Assembly (NCBI RefSeq): GCF_029962835.1
Contig: NC_080590.1
Span: 63,176,001-63,240,000, forward strand
Length of the DNA stretch: 64,000 bases
Direction of reading: 5' to 3'
From: Magnolia sinica
Lineage: Eukaryota; Streptophyta; Magnoliopsida; Magnoliales; Magnoliaceae
Numbering within the stretch: the stretch's first letter is position 1; each line of letters begins with the position of its first letter. The position numbers were made by a program, and so were the translations under genes. Shown here piece after piece: positions 22,029-32,719 of the stretch. The notes below the pieces were generated by a model. It did not search any database. It was given only the letters and a program-made list of their open reading frames with translations, and had not been told where the DNA came from.

Positions 22029-23332
22029 TGTTAAGAGTCAAATATTACATATTATATCTCATTTATTACTTGGTTTTATGAACATGATAATGCTTAATGT
22101 TCTATTTTAATCATGTTTGTGTTGCAAGGTGAATTTAAGAGCTTGAATTGAAAAGGATGCTAAAAGCATAGATTTAACGCTCATGAATCACCAAAGCCAG
22201 GGATAGATCATATGAGACCAAGAATGAAGAATTCACATGCCAAAGATCCAAGAAAACCAAGTGAGGAATGAAGAGTATTGAAGACTTGAAGTGAAGAAAA
22301 GGAACCCTAAAAATCTGCCTCCTTCGACTAGTCGAAGAATTCTCGACTCGTACTCCAGTAACAAAATCCTCTCAATTCTTGTCATCCTTGACCAGTCGAA
22401 GGAAACCCTTGATCAATCGAAGGTGCCCTCGACCAATCAAAGGATTTCTTCAACTCTCTAAGGTTACGTGGACAGTATATGGACTGCATAAATTTGAGGC
22501 GGTTTCTGGATTTTTCCAACTCGGTGCGAAAGTTGGAGTTGCAAAACTATAAATAGAGGTCCCTAAGATGTTCTTAGGCATCTTCTAAGGTTTAAGGAGT
22601 GGAGAAAAAGCATGGAGAAGCCATCACCAGGAGTTTTTCTTCATTTTCCTTACTTATTTTTTGCTTTTCTTAAGAGATTTTAGTTCAATCATGTCTATGG
22701 TTGACTAAACCTCTTAGCTACGGCTAAGAAGTGAAGCTTGTAGCGTGATGGGATGTTTCTATTGCTTTGATTCATGTTTATATTGAACTCTCTTTGATTC
22801 TAGTTTGATTATAAGGAATATTTTAAGTTTTTAATGGTTTGTTGTGATAAATTAAAATAAATCTGCGATAGCTTTGAATATCGTCCTTTCTTATTTTGAA
22901 ATCGATGGATTAGTAAATCCTGTTGTTTACCATCGTCCCATGGGCATGGTTAGGTGACGGAATCCCTTCCAATCTTCCCAATTATCCTTCTTTGATGACT
23001 AGATTCATGAGAAGTTCAGAGATCTGACCGTCTCTTCTTCCAACTGGATAAGATAGGATTCTGATTCCAGTTTTGTCCTTAAATCAAGTATAGTATTACC
23101 CTGATTGCTACAAGTGGATCCTTAGAAACCCTAGTTCCCAACTTTAAATTTACAAGTTTTAATTACTTAATCACAATTACTCTCTCAATTAATTCAAAAT
23201 TAGGTTCACATCTTTTTCTAGTTCTAGTTCTAGTTACTTTCAGAATACACACAAGATTAGTCCATGTGGATTCTACCTCGGTCTCACTGAGATTATTATT
23301 ACAAAGTGACCCTACACATGGTGTTGTGAACA
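22029..23332 (+). repeat. Athila-A 3' LTR
   Basis: The LTR begins TGTTAAGAGTCAAATATTAC and ends GGTGTTGTGAACA. It is homologous along its length to the Athila-D LTRs (58518-60051 and from 63255): both share AACATGATAATGCTTAAT, AAGGATGCTAAAAGCATAGATTTAA, TCACCAAAGCCAGGGATAGATC and the TTCATGAGAAGTTCAG region. The partner 5' LTR is missing. The sequence after 23332 is a Copia LTR, so Athila-A inserted into that older LTR. Confidence 0.85.
22322..22555 (+). promoter_or_regulatory. Athila-A LTR promoter: palindrome array and TATA box
   Basis: Units CTTCGACTAGTCGAAG (perfect palindrome near 22322), CTTGACCAGTCGAAGG, CTTGATCAATCGAAGG and CTCGACCAATCAAAGG lie between 22322 and 22445. TATAAATA is at 22548-22555 in ACTATAAATAGAGG. 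The homologous region of Athila-D has the same layout but a different palindrome core. Enhancer function is inference from position. Confidence 0.6.
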
Positions 23333-24680
23333 ATAAACCCTAGAAAGACCTTAGGTTTAGGTGCTTTCAAAAACTATTTAAAATTGGAATTTTATGCTTG
23401 TGTTTGGTTAAGTTTCGACCAACCTAAGGTTTACTCGGCCAATCCTAAAACAAACCGAAGAAAAATAAAAAATTTGTTGCTTCTTTGGTCAATTGAGTGG
23501 CCTGCTCGACCAGTCAAAGGGCAATCTTCGACTAGCCCTAGGTTTCTCAGCTCGAAGTCTAGCAACTGAATCAGTTCGGATTTTTGCACCTTCGACCAGT
23601 CGAAGACCACCTTCAACCGGTTAAAGTCCACCCTCGACCAGTCAAAGATTTTTTATATCTTATACCGTTCAAATCTGAAAATCTGTTGAAATAGAATCCA
23701 ATGCTTGGGCCAATCGAAGACTGTCTTAGGCTAGTCGAAGAACCAACTTCTTTGCCTATAAATTAAGGTCCTCTCTCAAACTAAAAAGTCATTTAAGACT
23801 ATTCAAATTCTTCTACAAGTGAGAGAGAAGCTCCATTTATATTCAAGCTATTGAACGATATTTATAAATTACTTTTTATAGCTTTTTGTTTAATTCCTTA
23901 ATCTCAGACTCTGTCATTCTGATCCTAAAAAGAGTGGATATTACTCTTCTTGTTGAGATTTAAATTAATTAATACAAGTAGCCATTACTTTAATCTTATT
24001 AAAATCAATAGAACCATGGACCTTTTCTATCGAACTAAACATTGAACATTTGACATTCAAGAAAAGAAGTTCTTCGGCTACAGCTTCTTCTATGGTGAAG
24101 ATAACTATACATTTGTTGACTTTCTGTATTTGGTTTTTCTGAGATAGTCAGAAAATCTCAGTGTTGGTTTTTCTGAGATAACCAAAAAATCTCAGTGAGG
24201 TTTTTTATTTGTGATAGCTCGGTAAAATCACAACTGTATCAGGTTTTAAGGTGACCTTGAGAAAACCTTATTCATAGTGAAAGCCAAGATTACATGGAGA
24301 GTAATTTTGGGAGTGGAGTAGGTGTGGCTGTTTGAGAACAGTTGTTGACACACCGAACCACTATAATTCTTGGTGTTTGTGGTGAATGCTTTTATTATTT
24401 TTATAATGAAAGGTTGTAATTTCTTTTCAGTACAAGTGGTGAATGATCGTAAGATTTATTTTATTTACTCTTGCTTAGTTTGGGGTTTTGATTCTAATCA
24501 CATTCATGAAATAAGGTTGTCATACCTAAATTTGTTTGGGTAAAGGTTGTCCTACGAATCAGTTGAAAATGACATTTCAATATTAAGGCAATTAGGATCT
24601 CTAATTTATTTAATATTTAGCAATTTATTCGATTATTTGGCATAGTCCTATTCACCCCCACCCCCTTTTTTTGAGCTTAT
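23333..24680 (+). repeat. Copia LTR fragment (5' truncated)
   Basis: The sequence from AAACCCTAGAAAGACC onward is Copia LTR. Near its end GGAGTGGAGTAGGTGTGGCTG, GAACCACTATAATTC and GGCATAGTCCTATTCACCCCC match the SIRE-2 5' LTR at 48828-49407. The first part is missing because Athila-A ends at 23332. The last bases before the usual TTCA end are replaced by a T-rich run. A palindrome array (TTCGACCAGTCGAAG near 23606, CTCGACCAGTCAAAG) lies at 23485-23742, just before TATAAATT at 23757-23764. There is no coding capacity. Confidence 0.75.
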
Positions 24681-24688
24681 GTCTAAAA

Positions 24689-25078
24689 TGATATTGAGAA
24701 AAAGGGAATTGAATAAGCTATTAAAATAAAATGTATAAATACCAATAGACAGCTTGTCGAGGCCTTAAGCTTCTCTCTCTCTTGCAGAAGGATTAAAGTA
24801 AATTTTCGTTGTAATTTGAAATGAGAGCAAGACTCAATTTATAAGCAAAGAAGTTAAAACTTTGACAAGCTTAAGATTGACTTCGACTAGCTCGAGTTCA
24901 CCAGATTTTGTTCAATGGATTTTAGATTGCGCAGGACAAGAATTATCCAAAATTCAGCTGGCCCAAGTTCAAATTTGGCTGGCCGAATTCCTGCGAATTC
25001 CAAAAAATTGCATTGCTGGAATTTCACCCAAACTTTCTCGGGCTATTTCAAGCTTAGGCTAGCTGAACTAGAACTTAG
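24689..25078 (-). repeat. Copia-type LTR on minus strand, left part
   Basis: With 34072-34440 this forms one LTR split by Athila-B; the CTTAG duplication makes the join exact. The whole ends in + orientation with AAAATTTGACAACT...AGTACTTACA, like the SIRE-1 LTR end. Minus-strand TATAAAT lies at 24837-24843. Upstream in that sense are repeated AAATTTGGCTGGCC and TTAGGCTAGC units. The outer left boundary is uncertain and I found no target duplication for it. The two 62-66 codon frames at 24862-25103 are not convincing. Confidence 0.6.
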
Positions 25079-25819
25079 TGATGTTTTATTTAAACCAATT
25101 TAATTTTAATGATTTTAAACTCGCAAGTATATGAATTAGATGTAGATAGGGTACATATTACGAGATCGTTCCCACGAGGACTGGTTGTCATAATTTGAAT
25201 TTTATAATTCCTCTTAACTAATCCAACAAATATTTTAGCTAGTGATTAAGCAAACTACAAAATCAATGAAAAAGCAACTAAGAACAAGAAGGAAAATTCA
25301 ATCAACGAGAACACTAGGACTTTTGAATTCACCCCTAATTATCACAACCCATGTTTTACTTGTTGATTCACCCTAATTCAGATTGATATAAATTTACTAA
25401 ATAAAGCACACTCTGTGTCCTTGGTCAAGCACACAGGATGTATAATTCCCTTGGAGCACAAGGATCACATCTTTCCATCCATGGTTAAGCATGAATAGAT
25501 GTAGATTCCTATCTCTCTCTATAGGAAAACCTGTTCATGGTCAGACACAAGCATACCTAGAATAAGATTCCAAACAACATCCACATCTAGACTTTGGTTA
25601 AGCTCATAGAGTGGAGAAGTACGGAGTTTTCATTTAAGCACACTAGAGAAAGAAATAAATCAATCAATTCAGATGAAATCAACACATAACAAGAGTCATT
25701 CAAAATAGGGGCTTCATCTCAGCCCTAGCTAATAAATTAGAAACTCATGGGAAACAATGATTCAATTAGAAAGAAGGAAAACATTAAAAAAAAAAAAACA
25801 TATCCCTTTCCAATCTCTC

Positions 25820-25887
<68 letters not shown>

Positions 25888-27228
25888 CCAAACGTCTCCC
25901 CAAGGTTGAATTGAATCCTAGCTACTCTCCCCCTATTCTCATTTTTCTCCTCTCTTTTATAAGCAGGGAAGAGTCGGCTGGAGGGAGAGTCGATTTTTGG
26001 CATAAGGCTGGAGTCGGTGCGGAATAACTCTTTACGAACAGCAGTCTGCGAATTGGAAGTCGGTGGTGTGTATAACCATTACAGAGTCAAAATCGGAGCC
26101 TTGCAACTTCCATTTTCCTTGCATTTTGTCCGTAAAATCAACGTCTCCTGGGACATTTTTGAATGAGCTACATGATGTACGGATCAGATCTTCTATCCGA
26201 TCATGGCCATGATCGTGCAATGGCCAAAAACATCATCCAACATCTGGTCGCTGAAACAAGGGTCACGCACTGATCACGCTATGACGTTGGTGAGGCCCAC
26301 TTAGTTGTTATTTTGATGAATCCAAGCCTTCCATTAGATGCAGGACAAAATTTCGGTCGAGCGTGGACGGTTTTTACTATCTGTTGATGCGGCCCATTTG
26401 ATTTCGCTTCTTGCCATCCATTCCACTTTTGAACGGTTGAAAAACCAATATTCATTGTCTTTTTCAATTATGTTAACTAGGCGTGGATGAGAGAGACCCA
26501 GGGACTTTGATGGATGTTCTGAATTGTCCGTTTGGACAATGTATGGGGCCCACAACTGCGAACCGACCATCTCTTTTCGGACGCTGTTAAAAAAACCAAA
26601 AGTTTCCATTTTTGCTGCTGGAGTGGTCAAAGTCGGTTTGACCCGACTTTGACTACAGTGCACGGCTGATGCATGAGTGTAGTATACACGCGCTGTTCGG
26701 GTAGGGTCCACTACGATGTTTCTGAGAAGTCTAATCCATCCATTTAATGTCTCCTCATTTAATGCGTTGAGTACAAATTTGAGGCATATCCAGATTGTAG
26801 GTGGGCCCCAAGTTAATGGTTTAGGGGCTGATCTGTCTGTTGGTACACTTTCTCAGTGATCCAACGGCTGAAATTTAATATGTACAGTTAATTTACGGAC
26901 CTCAGACCACGTATGAAGTTTTAAGATGAATGGATGGTGGAAACCCTGTGATCTTGCATCTTGGACAACTTTTGGGCCTCTTTGACGTGAACGAGTTGGT
27001 TTCCTCGGATCTTTGTCATGTAAATCCATCAATCTTGGTCTTCTGGAGTCTGTCCCTTGCTTTGGTAACTTCGGAGTGTTAATTCCATGCTCGTAGTATC
27101 CTTTTTCAGTCCAAGCTCCTAATTACACCTTGCAACAAAAACACGATTAAAGTATGACATTAAGCATTATCATGTACGCAAAAGCATGAGATAATTGGGG
27201 TCTAAGATGCAATATTTAACCCTCATCA
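25079..27228 (-). repeat. Athila-B 3' LTR
   Basis: The LTR is TGATG...CATCA in + orientation and matches the partner LTR throughout. In the first 145 or so aligned bases I count ten differences, eight of them transitions. A minus-strand TATAAAAG is present near 25952-25960. A (TC)n microsatellite follows in the transcribed part. Short frames such as 26334-26711 are shadows of LTR sequence. Confidence 0.95.
25823..25882. repeat. (TC)n microsatellite, about 30 units
   Basis: An almost pure TC run lies in the Athila-B 3' LTR. The same place in the 5' LTR (about 32676-32713) has a shorter run interrupted by TGTCTTCC, so the tract expanded after insertion. Confidence 0.95.
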
Positions 27229-28624
27229 CAACCCCCAACCTGCATTTTGCTAGTCCCGAACAAAGTATGCGAAAAATAAAATGAGAATTATAGGATAATT
27301 TCTAAAAACTCGAGTGATTTTTGAAAAACAATGCAGATACTAGAATTCTAAGATTCATGAATGTTGGGCATTACTTTCTCCTGGACTCAAGCATATGGTA
27401 AACTTCATAATCAACTTCAAAGAATTAATCCATCAATTAGAAAACAATTCTAAACATTGAGTTCCATGAGTGTATAGTGTAATCTCAGCTTAACATCATT
27501 AAAATTCATTTCACCATTTCATGATACCATTGGTAAGCAACAAGAGCATTCAGGACACCCAAAAACTAAACGTGCCTCACAGATTATTCTTTCATTTTCC
27601 TTCAGCTTTTTATTAAAAGTGATGTTAAGGAGGGAATCAAATCTCACCTATAGAGAGCAAACCTATGGTGAAAACTAGTCACCTAACTCTTTCTAAATGT
27701 CAACCATGGGGAATCGAATCTACACCTACAGGGAGCAAACCTATGGTGAAGATTATTCTACTCACCCTTTCAATTCTTCTTTATAAACTGATGCTAAATT
27801 TTTCTCAGGCTGGTTCCTTTCATGCTTGATGATCACCAAGCTACAATTCAATATCGAACTGAAACCTTAATGTGCAAGCGAGATGTGTCCTGTGAAATCA
27901 TGTCTTAATCAATGTTTAAAACTTCTAATCATGGGTTAACAATTCAAACTTAACTGCGAATTCTAACATATGGCTAAATCCCAGAGGCATAAATTACCAA
28001 TATTCTGTATCTTGTGATTCTAAAATCGCGACTATCCTTCAAAATCACTTCGAATGCACAAGAAATTCCAGAAAAAATTTAAAAATTTTCACAGTTTTTC
28101 TCAAGACAAAATTTTTCTCAAGACCAAGAAAATACTGATTCGGTAACCTAATCTCTCACCCCCAACCTAAAATCTACATTGTCCTCAATGTAAAAGAAAT
28201 AAGCATGCAATGCACATGGGACAATGAAAGTAAAAGAGGAGTGATGGAAAGATAGTACCTGGATGAAAGAATCAAGAGGCTTTCCAATGATATCAGCATA
28301 AGGTGGGTCAGCACAAGAGAGAAACCAACAAAAGCAAAATAACAAAAATAACAAAAATAAAATCCTACCTACACCACTTTCACAAGTGCTCTCGATTGCA
28401 TTTACTATATGCAACAAGCCTTTAAACCCGTAGGCTGCCTCTAGTAGACGAGTTGTAGTCTCGTGAGGGTTTGCAGCAATGTTACCCACAAACATTGAAC
28501 TAACTAACTAGGAAAAAGAAATGAAATGAAAGGTTGGGTTTCCTCCCAGGAGCGCTAAGTTTAACGTCTTCAGCCAGACAAGCGATGCAAGCAACCATGG
28601 ACCATGAATTAATCAATCTTGATA
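27229..28624 (-). other. Athila-B 3' untranslated region
   Basis: Reading leftward after the pol remnant comes AGCGCTCCTGGGAGGAAACCC, then a 115-codon frame (28148-28495) that looks incidental. The inverted repeat ACATTGTCCTCAATGT lies at 28176-28191 with TTTTAGGTTGGGGGTG next to it. About 0.9 kb of AT-rich sequence follows, and the terminal tract GCAAAATGCAGGTTGGGGGTTG touches the LTR at 27229. I see no gene. The layout matches Athila-A and Athila-D. Confidence 0.7.
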
Positions 28625-29342
28625 ACCGGGGTCCTCTAAATAAATTTCCTCAACATCCTACTTAACCAATCCCAGACTTTTTGGGAACAACTTGAACTGG
28701 GCTGACCCACGTGCTATCTGAAATGGGGTAAATGATACCAACGTCTAACAATTTAAGCACCTCCGCCCAAACAACTTCTTTCATGTTAGGGTTAAGCCTC
28801 CTTTGTATTTCACGCAACGTTTTCACATCTTCTTCAAGATCAATATGATGCATACATACAGTGGGGCTTATTCCCTTTATGTCCGCTATTATCCACCCAA
28901 TAGCTGCCTTATGTTCTCTAAGAACATTAAGCAACTTACCCTCCTGTTCCTTATCAAGGTTAGAAGCTATGATGACGGTCAGGGTTTTAAAAGGACCTAA
29001 AAACGCATACTTGAGAGTTTTAGGTAATTGTTTAAGGTCAAGTTCGGGTGGTTTCTCAATAGACGGGACCAGTTTAGACTCAGATGGTGAAAGAAGTTCC
29101 ACTTTAGCTTTCCATTTTGTAGCTTCCATTATAGGATTAGAGTCAAGCAATGCATTGACTTCTTGGATGGAACTTTCAATGTCAAAATCTGTGCCAAAAT
29201 GTGCTAGACAAGTCTCAAGAGCGTCTTTGAAAGATTTAAGAAAAGAGTCATGAACTAAACTCTCAATCATGTTCACTTCAAATGTATCATCCGAGTCTGT
29301 CGGTTGTTGTCCAGCATTGAAAACATTGAGTTTAATCTTCAT
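28625..29342 (-). pseudogene. Athila-B RT start fused to pol end (catalytic domains deleted)
   Basis: The 226-codon frame holds the protease-RT spacer (ESLVHDSFLKSFKDALETCL, EVNALLDSNPIME), ELDLKQLPKTLKYAFLGPF, GWIIADIKGISPTVCMHHI and LNPNMKEVVWAEVLKLLDVG, then WVSPVQVVPKKSG. There it breaks and within a few codons reaches YLEDPGYQD and a stop near 28613, which corresponds to the last residues of Athila-A pol (IDPVYQD). An internal deletion has therefore removed the RT palm, RNase H and integrase in one step. Confidence 0.85.
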
Positions 29343-29344
29343 GT

Positions 29345-30465
29345 TACCAAAGACAACTTCATAACTCCATTCCTACAATTTATGATAGCATTGGATGTGG
29401 CTAAGAATGGTCGTCCCAGGATAACTGGGATTTGACTAGTACGATTTTGGACATGCTGAGTATCTAGAACGATGAAATCCACTGGAAAATAAAACTTATC
29501 AACCTATATTAGCACATCCTCAATAACACCACGGGGCACCTTGACAAATCTATCAGCTAGTTGTAGTATTATTTTGGTTGATTTTAGCTCACCAAGTCCT
29601 AGCTGCTTCTACACAGAATATGACAACAAATTAACGCTCGCCCCTAAATCAAGCAATGCCTTCTCAATCTTATGATCTCCTATGACACAAGAAATGGTGA
29701 GAGCTCCTGGATCTTGAATTTTATTATTATTATTATTATTATTATTTTTTTGGGGGGTTGTGCCGTCTTTTGAACATTCAGCTTAGACCATCTTTTGAAC
29801 ATTCAGCTTACGCTTCTGAGTGCATAATTCTTTAAGAAACTTAGCGTAAGTAGGGACCTGCTTAATAACATCAAGCAATGAAATGTTAATTTGCACTTTC
29901 GTAAACATGTCTAATATTTCATTAAAGTTGTTTCCTTTCTTAACTGGTGCCAAATGTTGAGGAAAATGTGCTTTAGGCACATAAGGTGGCACATGAGTGG
30001 TTCCTAGAGAGTCAGATTGCTTTTGGGCTTTGGATGCACTAGTCTCTCCGCTTCATTTTGATCTTCCGATTTGGAATTTGATTCTTCCCTAGACATCTCT
30101 ACGTTGTTCTCGATCTGTTTGCCGGACCTAAGGGTAATGATTGATTTGGCTTGCTCATGATATTGTTCTTGGTTTGAATTAGAGCCAATCTCAAACTATC
30201 CTTTTGGATTTGTCACAAGTTGGCTAGGGAACTTGCCCTTCTCTCTCTCACTCAACGTGGCAGCAAGTTGACCCAACTGTACTTCCATCTTGGCAATGGA
30301 TTATGCATTTACATGTAATCGTTGGGTGTCTTTTTGAAATGGAAGAGAACTCTGCATAAAAATATTGAGTGTATCTTCAAGAGATGGTTTCCTTGATTGT
30401 GCAAGAAGTTGTTGACTGCCAACTTGTGGGTAAGGTTGCATAGGAGGATTTCTCGATGGTCCTCC
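29345..30465 (-). pseudogene. Athila-B protease and gag C-terminus (broken)
   Basis: From right to left, stop-rich sequence is followed by VPPYVPKAHFPQHLAPVKK and NISLLDVIKQVPTYAKFLKE (29783-29992). The protease then has DLGASVNLL near 29610-29640, with the active-site D and G kept, unlike Athila-A, and VILGRPFLATSNAIINC near 29390-29440. Between them are a TTTTGAACATTCAGCTTA duplication (29768-29812) and a (TTA)n run near 29724-29747 that would read as poly-Asn. Several in-frame stops are present. Confidence 0.75.
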
Positions 30466-31575
30466 TTATTGTGGTCCTTTTACCCAAGAAAAATTTGGAT
30501 GTCTAGCCCACCCTGGGCTGTAGGTGTCTGAGTAAGGATCATTCCCAGGTCTCTGAAAAGTATTCATAGCATGCACTTGTTCAGAGAGAAATTCTGGAAA
30601 TGTTGCACCAGATGGACAAGACTGCGTAGGATGGGCGAGACTGGAACATATGGCATATGACTTGTTTTGAGTTGTTTGTGGAGGTACATTATTTAACATT
30701 AAAGCATTAACTTTCTTTGTCAGGCTATCAATCTTGGCATAAAGATCTGGCGTGACTCCTATCTCATATATATCACCTTTCTTCTGTGGTTGGGGACTTC
30801 TGTCACCTCTGTTTGAATAGTTCCATTGCTGGGAGTTTTCACACAAGGTTTCAAAGAAATTCCAAGCTTCGACATCGCTTTTGGTCATGAATGACCCTCC
30901 ACTGGTAGCATCAACCATGCGACGGTTTTGGGGTGTCAAACCGTCATAAAAGTATTGAACCTGTTGCCACTTCTCAAAACCATGGTGTAGACATTTAAGA
31001 AGCAAGTCCTTCCATCTTTCCCAACATTCATGAAAGTGCTCACCATCTTTTTGTGTGAAATTAGTAATTTCTCTACGGAGAGCATTAGTTTTATGAACAG
31101 AGAAGAACTTGTTTAAGAACTTCTTAGACAGTTGGTCCCATGTAGTGATAGACCCAACTCCTAGAGAATTCAACCATGCTTTTGCCTTATCTTTTAAAGA
31201 AAAAGGAAAAAGGCGCAAACGGATCGAATCATCTGAAAAGTTTTGGAACCTAAAGGAAGAGCAAATGTCTAGGAATTCTTTCACATGATAATATGGATCC
31301 TCCTTATCTAAACCATAGAAGGAAGGCAACAATTGTATGACCCCAAGTTTAAGTTCAAAGTGTGCTGCCATGGTGGCTGGCAATACTATGCATGAAGGTG
31401 CATTAAATTGGACAGGAGTTGAATAATCTCTAAGAGCTTTAATTCCATTCACGTCCGCCATTTCAAATAGACTGTTTCTCACTCTTCGACGAAATGTTCT
31501 TTCTATTTCAAGATCAAAAGGTGCTAGTTCTATGTTCAGAGATCTACGTCCTAGCATAAACTGAATTACTGCCAT
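30466..31575 (-). CDS. Athila-B gag
   Basis: This is an open frame of 369 codons, the best kept Athila reading frame in the window. It carries the retrotransposon gag (capsid) domain at about residues 100-225: DPYYHVKEFLDIC, RLRLFPFSLKDKAKAWLNSL, TTWDQLSKKFLNKFF, and ECWERWKDLLLKCLHHGFE. Downstream are the FYDGLTPQNRRMVDATSGGS segment and a Pro/Gln-rich tail; I see no CCHC knuckle. Gag would assemble the cytoplasmic particle. The ATG at 31575 (MAVIQFML) is plausible but could be internal, since the leader upstream is only 320 bp. The frame stays open although pol is gone, so it could still supply Gag. Confidence 0.85.
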   Translation of the reverse strand: MAVIQFMLGRRSLNIELAPFDLEIERTFRRRVRNSLFEMADVNGIKALRDYSTPVQFNAPSCIVLPATMAAHFELKLGVIQLLPSFYGLDKEDPYYHVKEFLDICSSFRFQNFSDDSIRLRLFPFSLKDKAKAWLNSLGVGSITTWDQLSKKFLNKFFSVHKTNALRREITNFTQKDGEHFHECWERWKDLLLKCLHHGFEKWQQVQYFYDGLTPQNRRMVDATSGGSFMTKSDVEAWNFFETLCENSQQWNYSNRGDRSPQPQKKGDIYEIGVTPDLYAKIDSLTKKVNALMLNNVPPQTTQNKSYAICSSLAHPTQSCPSGATFPEFLSEQVHAMNTFQRPGNDPYSDTYSPGWARHPNFSWVKGPQ

Positions 31576-31897
31576 GTAGGAAAGAAAGCTAAACTAAGAT
31601 ACAACCTAAGAGAAATAAAACTAGAGCTAAGAATTATGAATTCCTAAAAACAAGATGAAACTATGTAAACAAGAATTGGAAGAAAGAACCCAGAAAAGGA
31701 GATGATTGATGTCCGAAGAATTAGGAGCTCCTCCTTCACTTTGAAGACAATTTTTTTCTTTTTTCAGCTTCCTTCCTCAATTTCTGTAGAAAAAATAAAT
31801 AAATTAAGTTTCTTAAAATTTATGAAATGATGCGAAAAAATCCTAAGGCTATGAATTATGATAAGAGAGAATCCTAAATCCAATTGGACCGAAACAG

Positions 31898-31915
31898 TCC
31901 CCGGCAACGGCGCCA
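31898..31915 (-). promoter_or_regulatory. Athila-B primer binding site (tRNA-Asp)
   Basis: The minus strand reads TGGCGCCGTTGCCGGGGA five bases inside the 5' LTR. This is the tRNA-Asp type site known from Athila/Tat elements, and here it has no visible change. Confidence 0.93.
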
Positions 31916-31920
31916 AAAAT

Positions 31921-32672
31921 TGATGTTTTATTTAAACCAATCTGATTTAAATGATTTTAAACTCGCAAGTATACGAATCAGATGTAGATACGGTACGTAT
32001 TACGAGATCGTTCCTACGAGGACTGGTTGTCACAATTTAAATTTTATAATTCCTCTTAACTAATCCAACAAATATTTTAACTAGTGATTAAGTAAACTAC
32101 AAAATTAATGAAAAAGCAGCTGAGAACAAGAAGGAAAATTCAATCAAGGAGAACACTAGGACTTTTGAATCCACCCCTAATTATCACAACCCTTGTTTTA
32201 CCTGCTGATTCACCCTAATTTAAATTGATATAAATTTACTAAATAAAGCACACTCTGTGTCCTTGGTCAGGCACACAGGATGTATAATTCCCTTAAAGCA
32301 CAAGGATCACATCTTTCCATCCATGGTCAGGCATGAATAGATGTAGATTCCTATCTCTCTCTCTGTAGAAAAACATGTTCATGGTCAGACACAAGCATAC
32401 CTAGAATAAGATTCCAAACAACATCCACATCTAGACTTTGGTTAAGCTCATAGAGTGGAGAAGTACGGAGTTTTCATTTAAGCACACTAGAGAAAGAAAT
32501 AAATCAATCAATTCAGATGAAATCAACAAATAACAAGAGTCATTCAAAATAGGGGCTTCATCTCAGCCCTAGCTAAGAAATTAGAAACTCATGGGAAACA
32601 ATGATTCAATTAGAAAGAAGGAAAACATTTTTAAAAAAAAAACATATCCCTTTCCAATCTCTCCCTTCTGTC

Positions 32673-32719
<47 letters not shown>

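Larger units (their letters stand above)
2088..23332 (+). mobile_element. Athila-A: Ty3/Gypsy element, 5' truncated and split by a Copia insertion
   Basis: Protease, reverse transcriptase, RNase H and the integrase zinc-binding domain lie at 2088-4887. The integrase core and C-terminus, 3' untranslated region and 3' LTR lie at 19948-23332. Everything between is a later Copia insertion that cut integrase. The order PR-RT-RH-IN is Gypsy. The integrase phrase [12 protein letters not shown], the motif ACATTGAGGACAATGT before the LTR and the lack of a chromodomain fit the Athila/Tat side of the family. Gag and the 5' LTR are missing because another LTR-like sequence abuts at 2087. Premature stops and frameshifts show the copy is dead. 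Confidence 0.85.

Noticed and set aside
24862..25103. Two overlapping 62-66 codon frames suggesting a small peptide gene
   Set aside because: They fall in the minus-strand Copia LTR and one crosses into the Athila-B LTR across the insertion junction.
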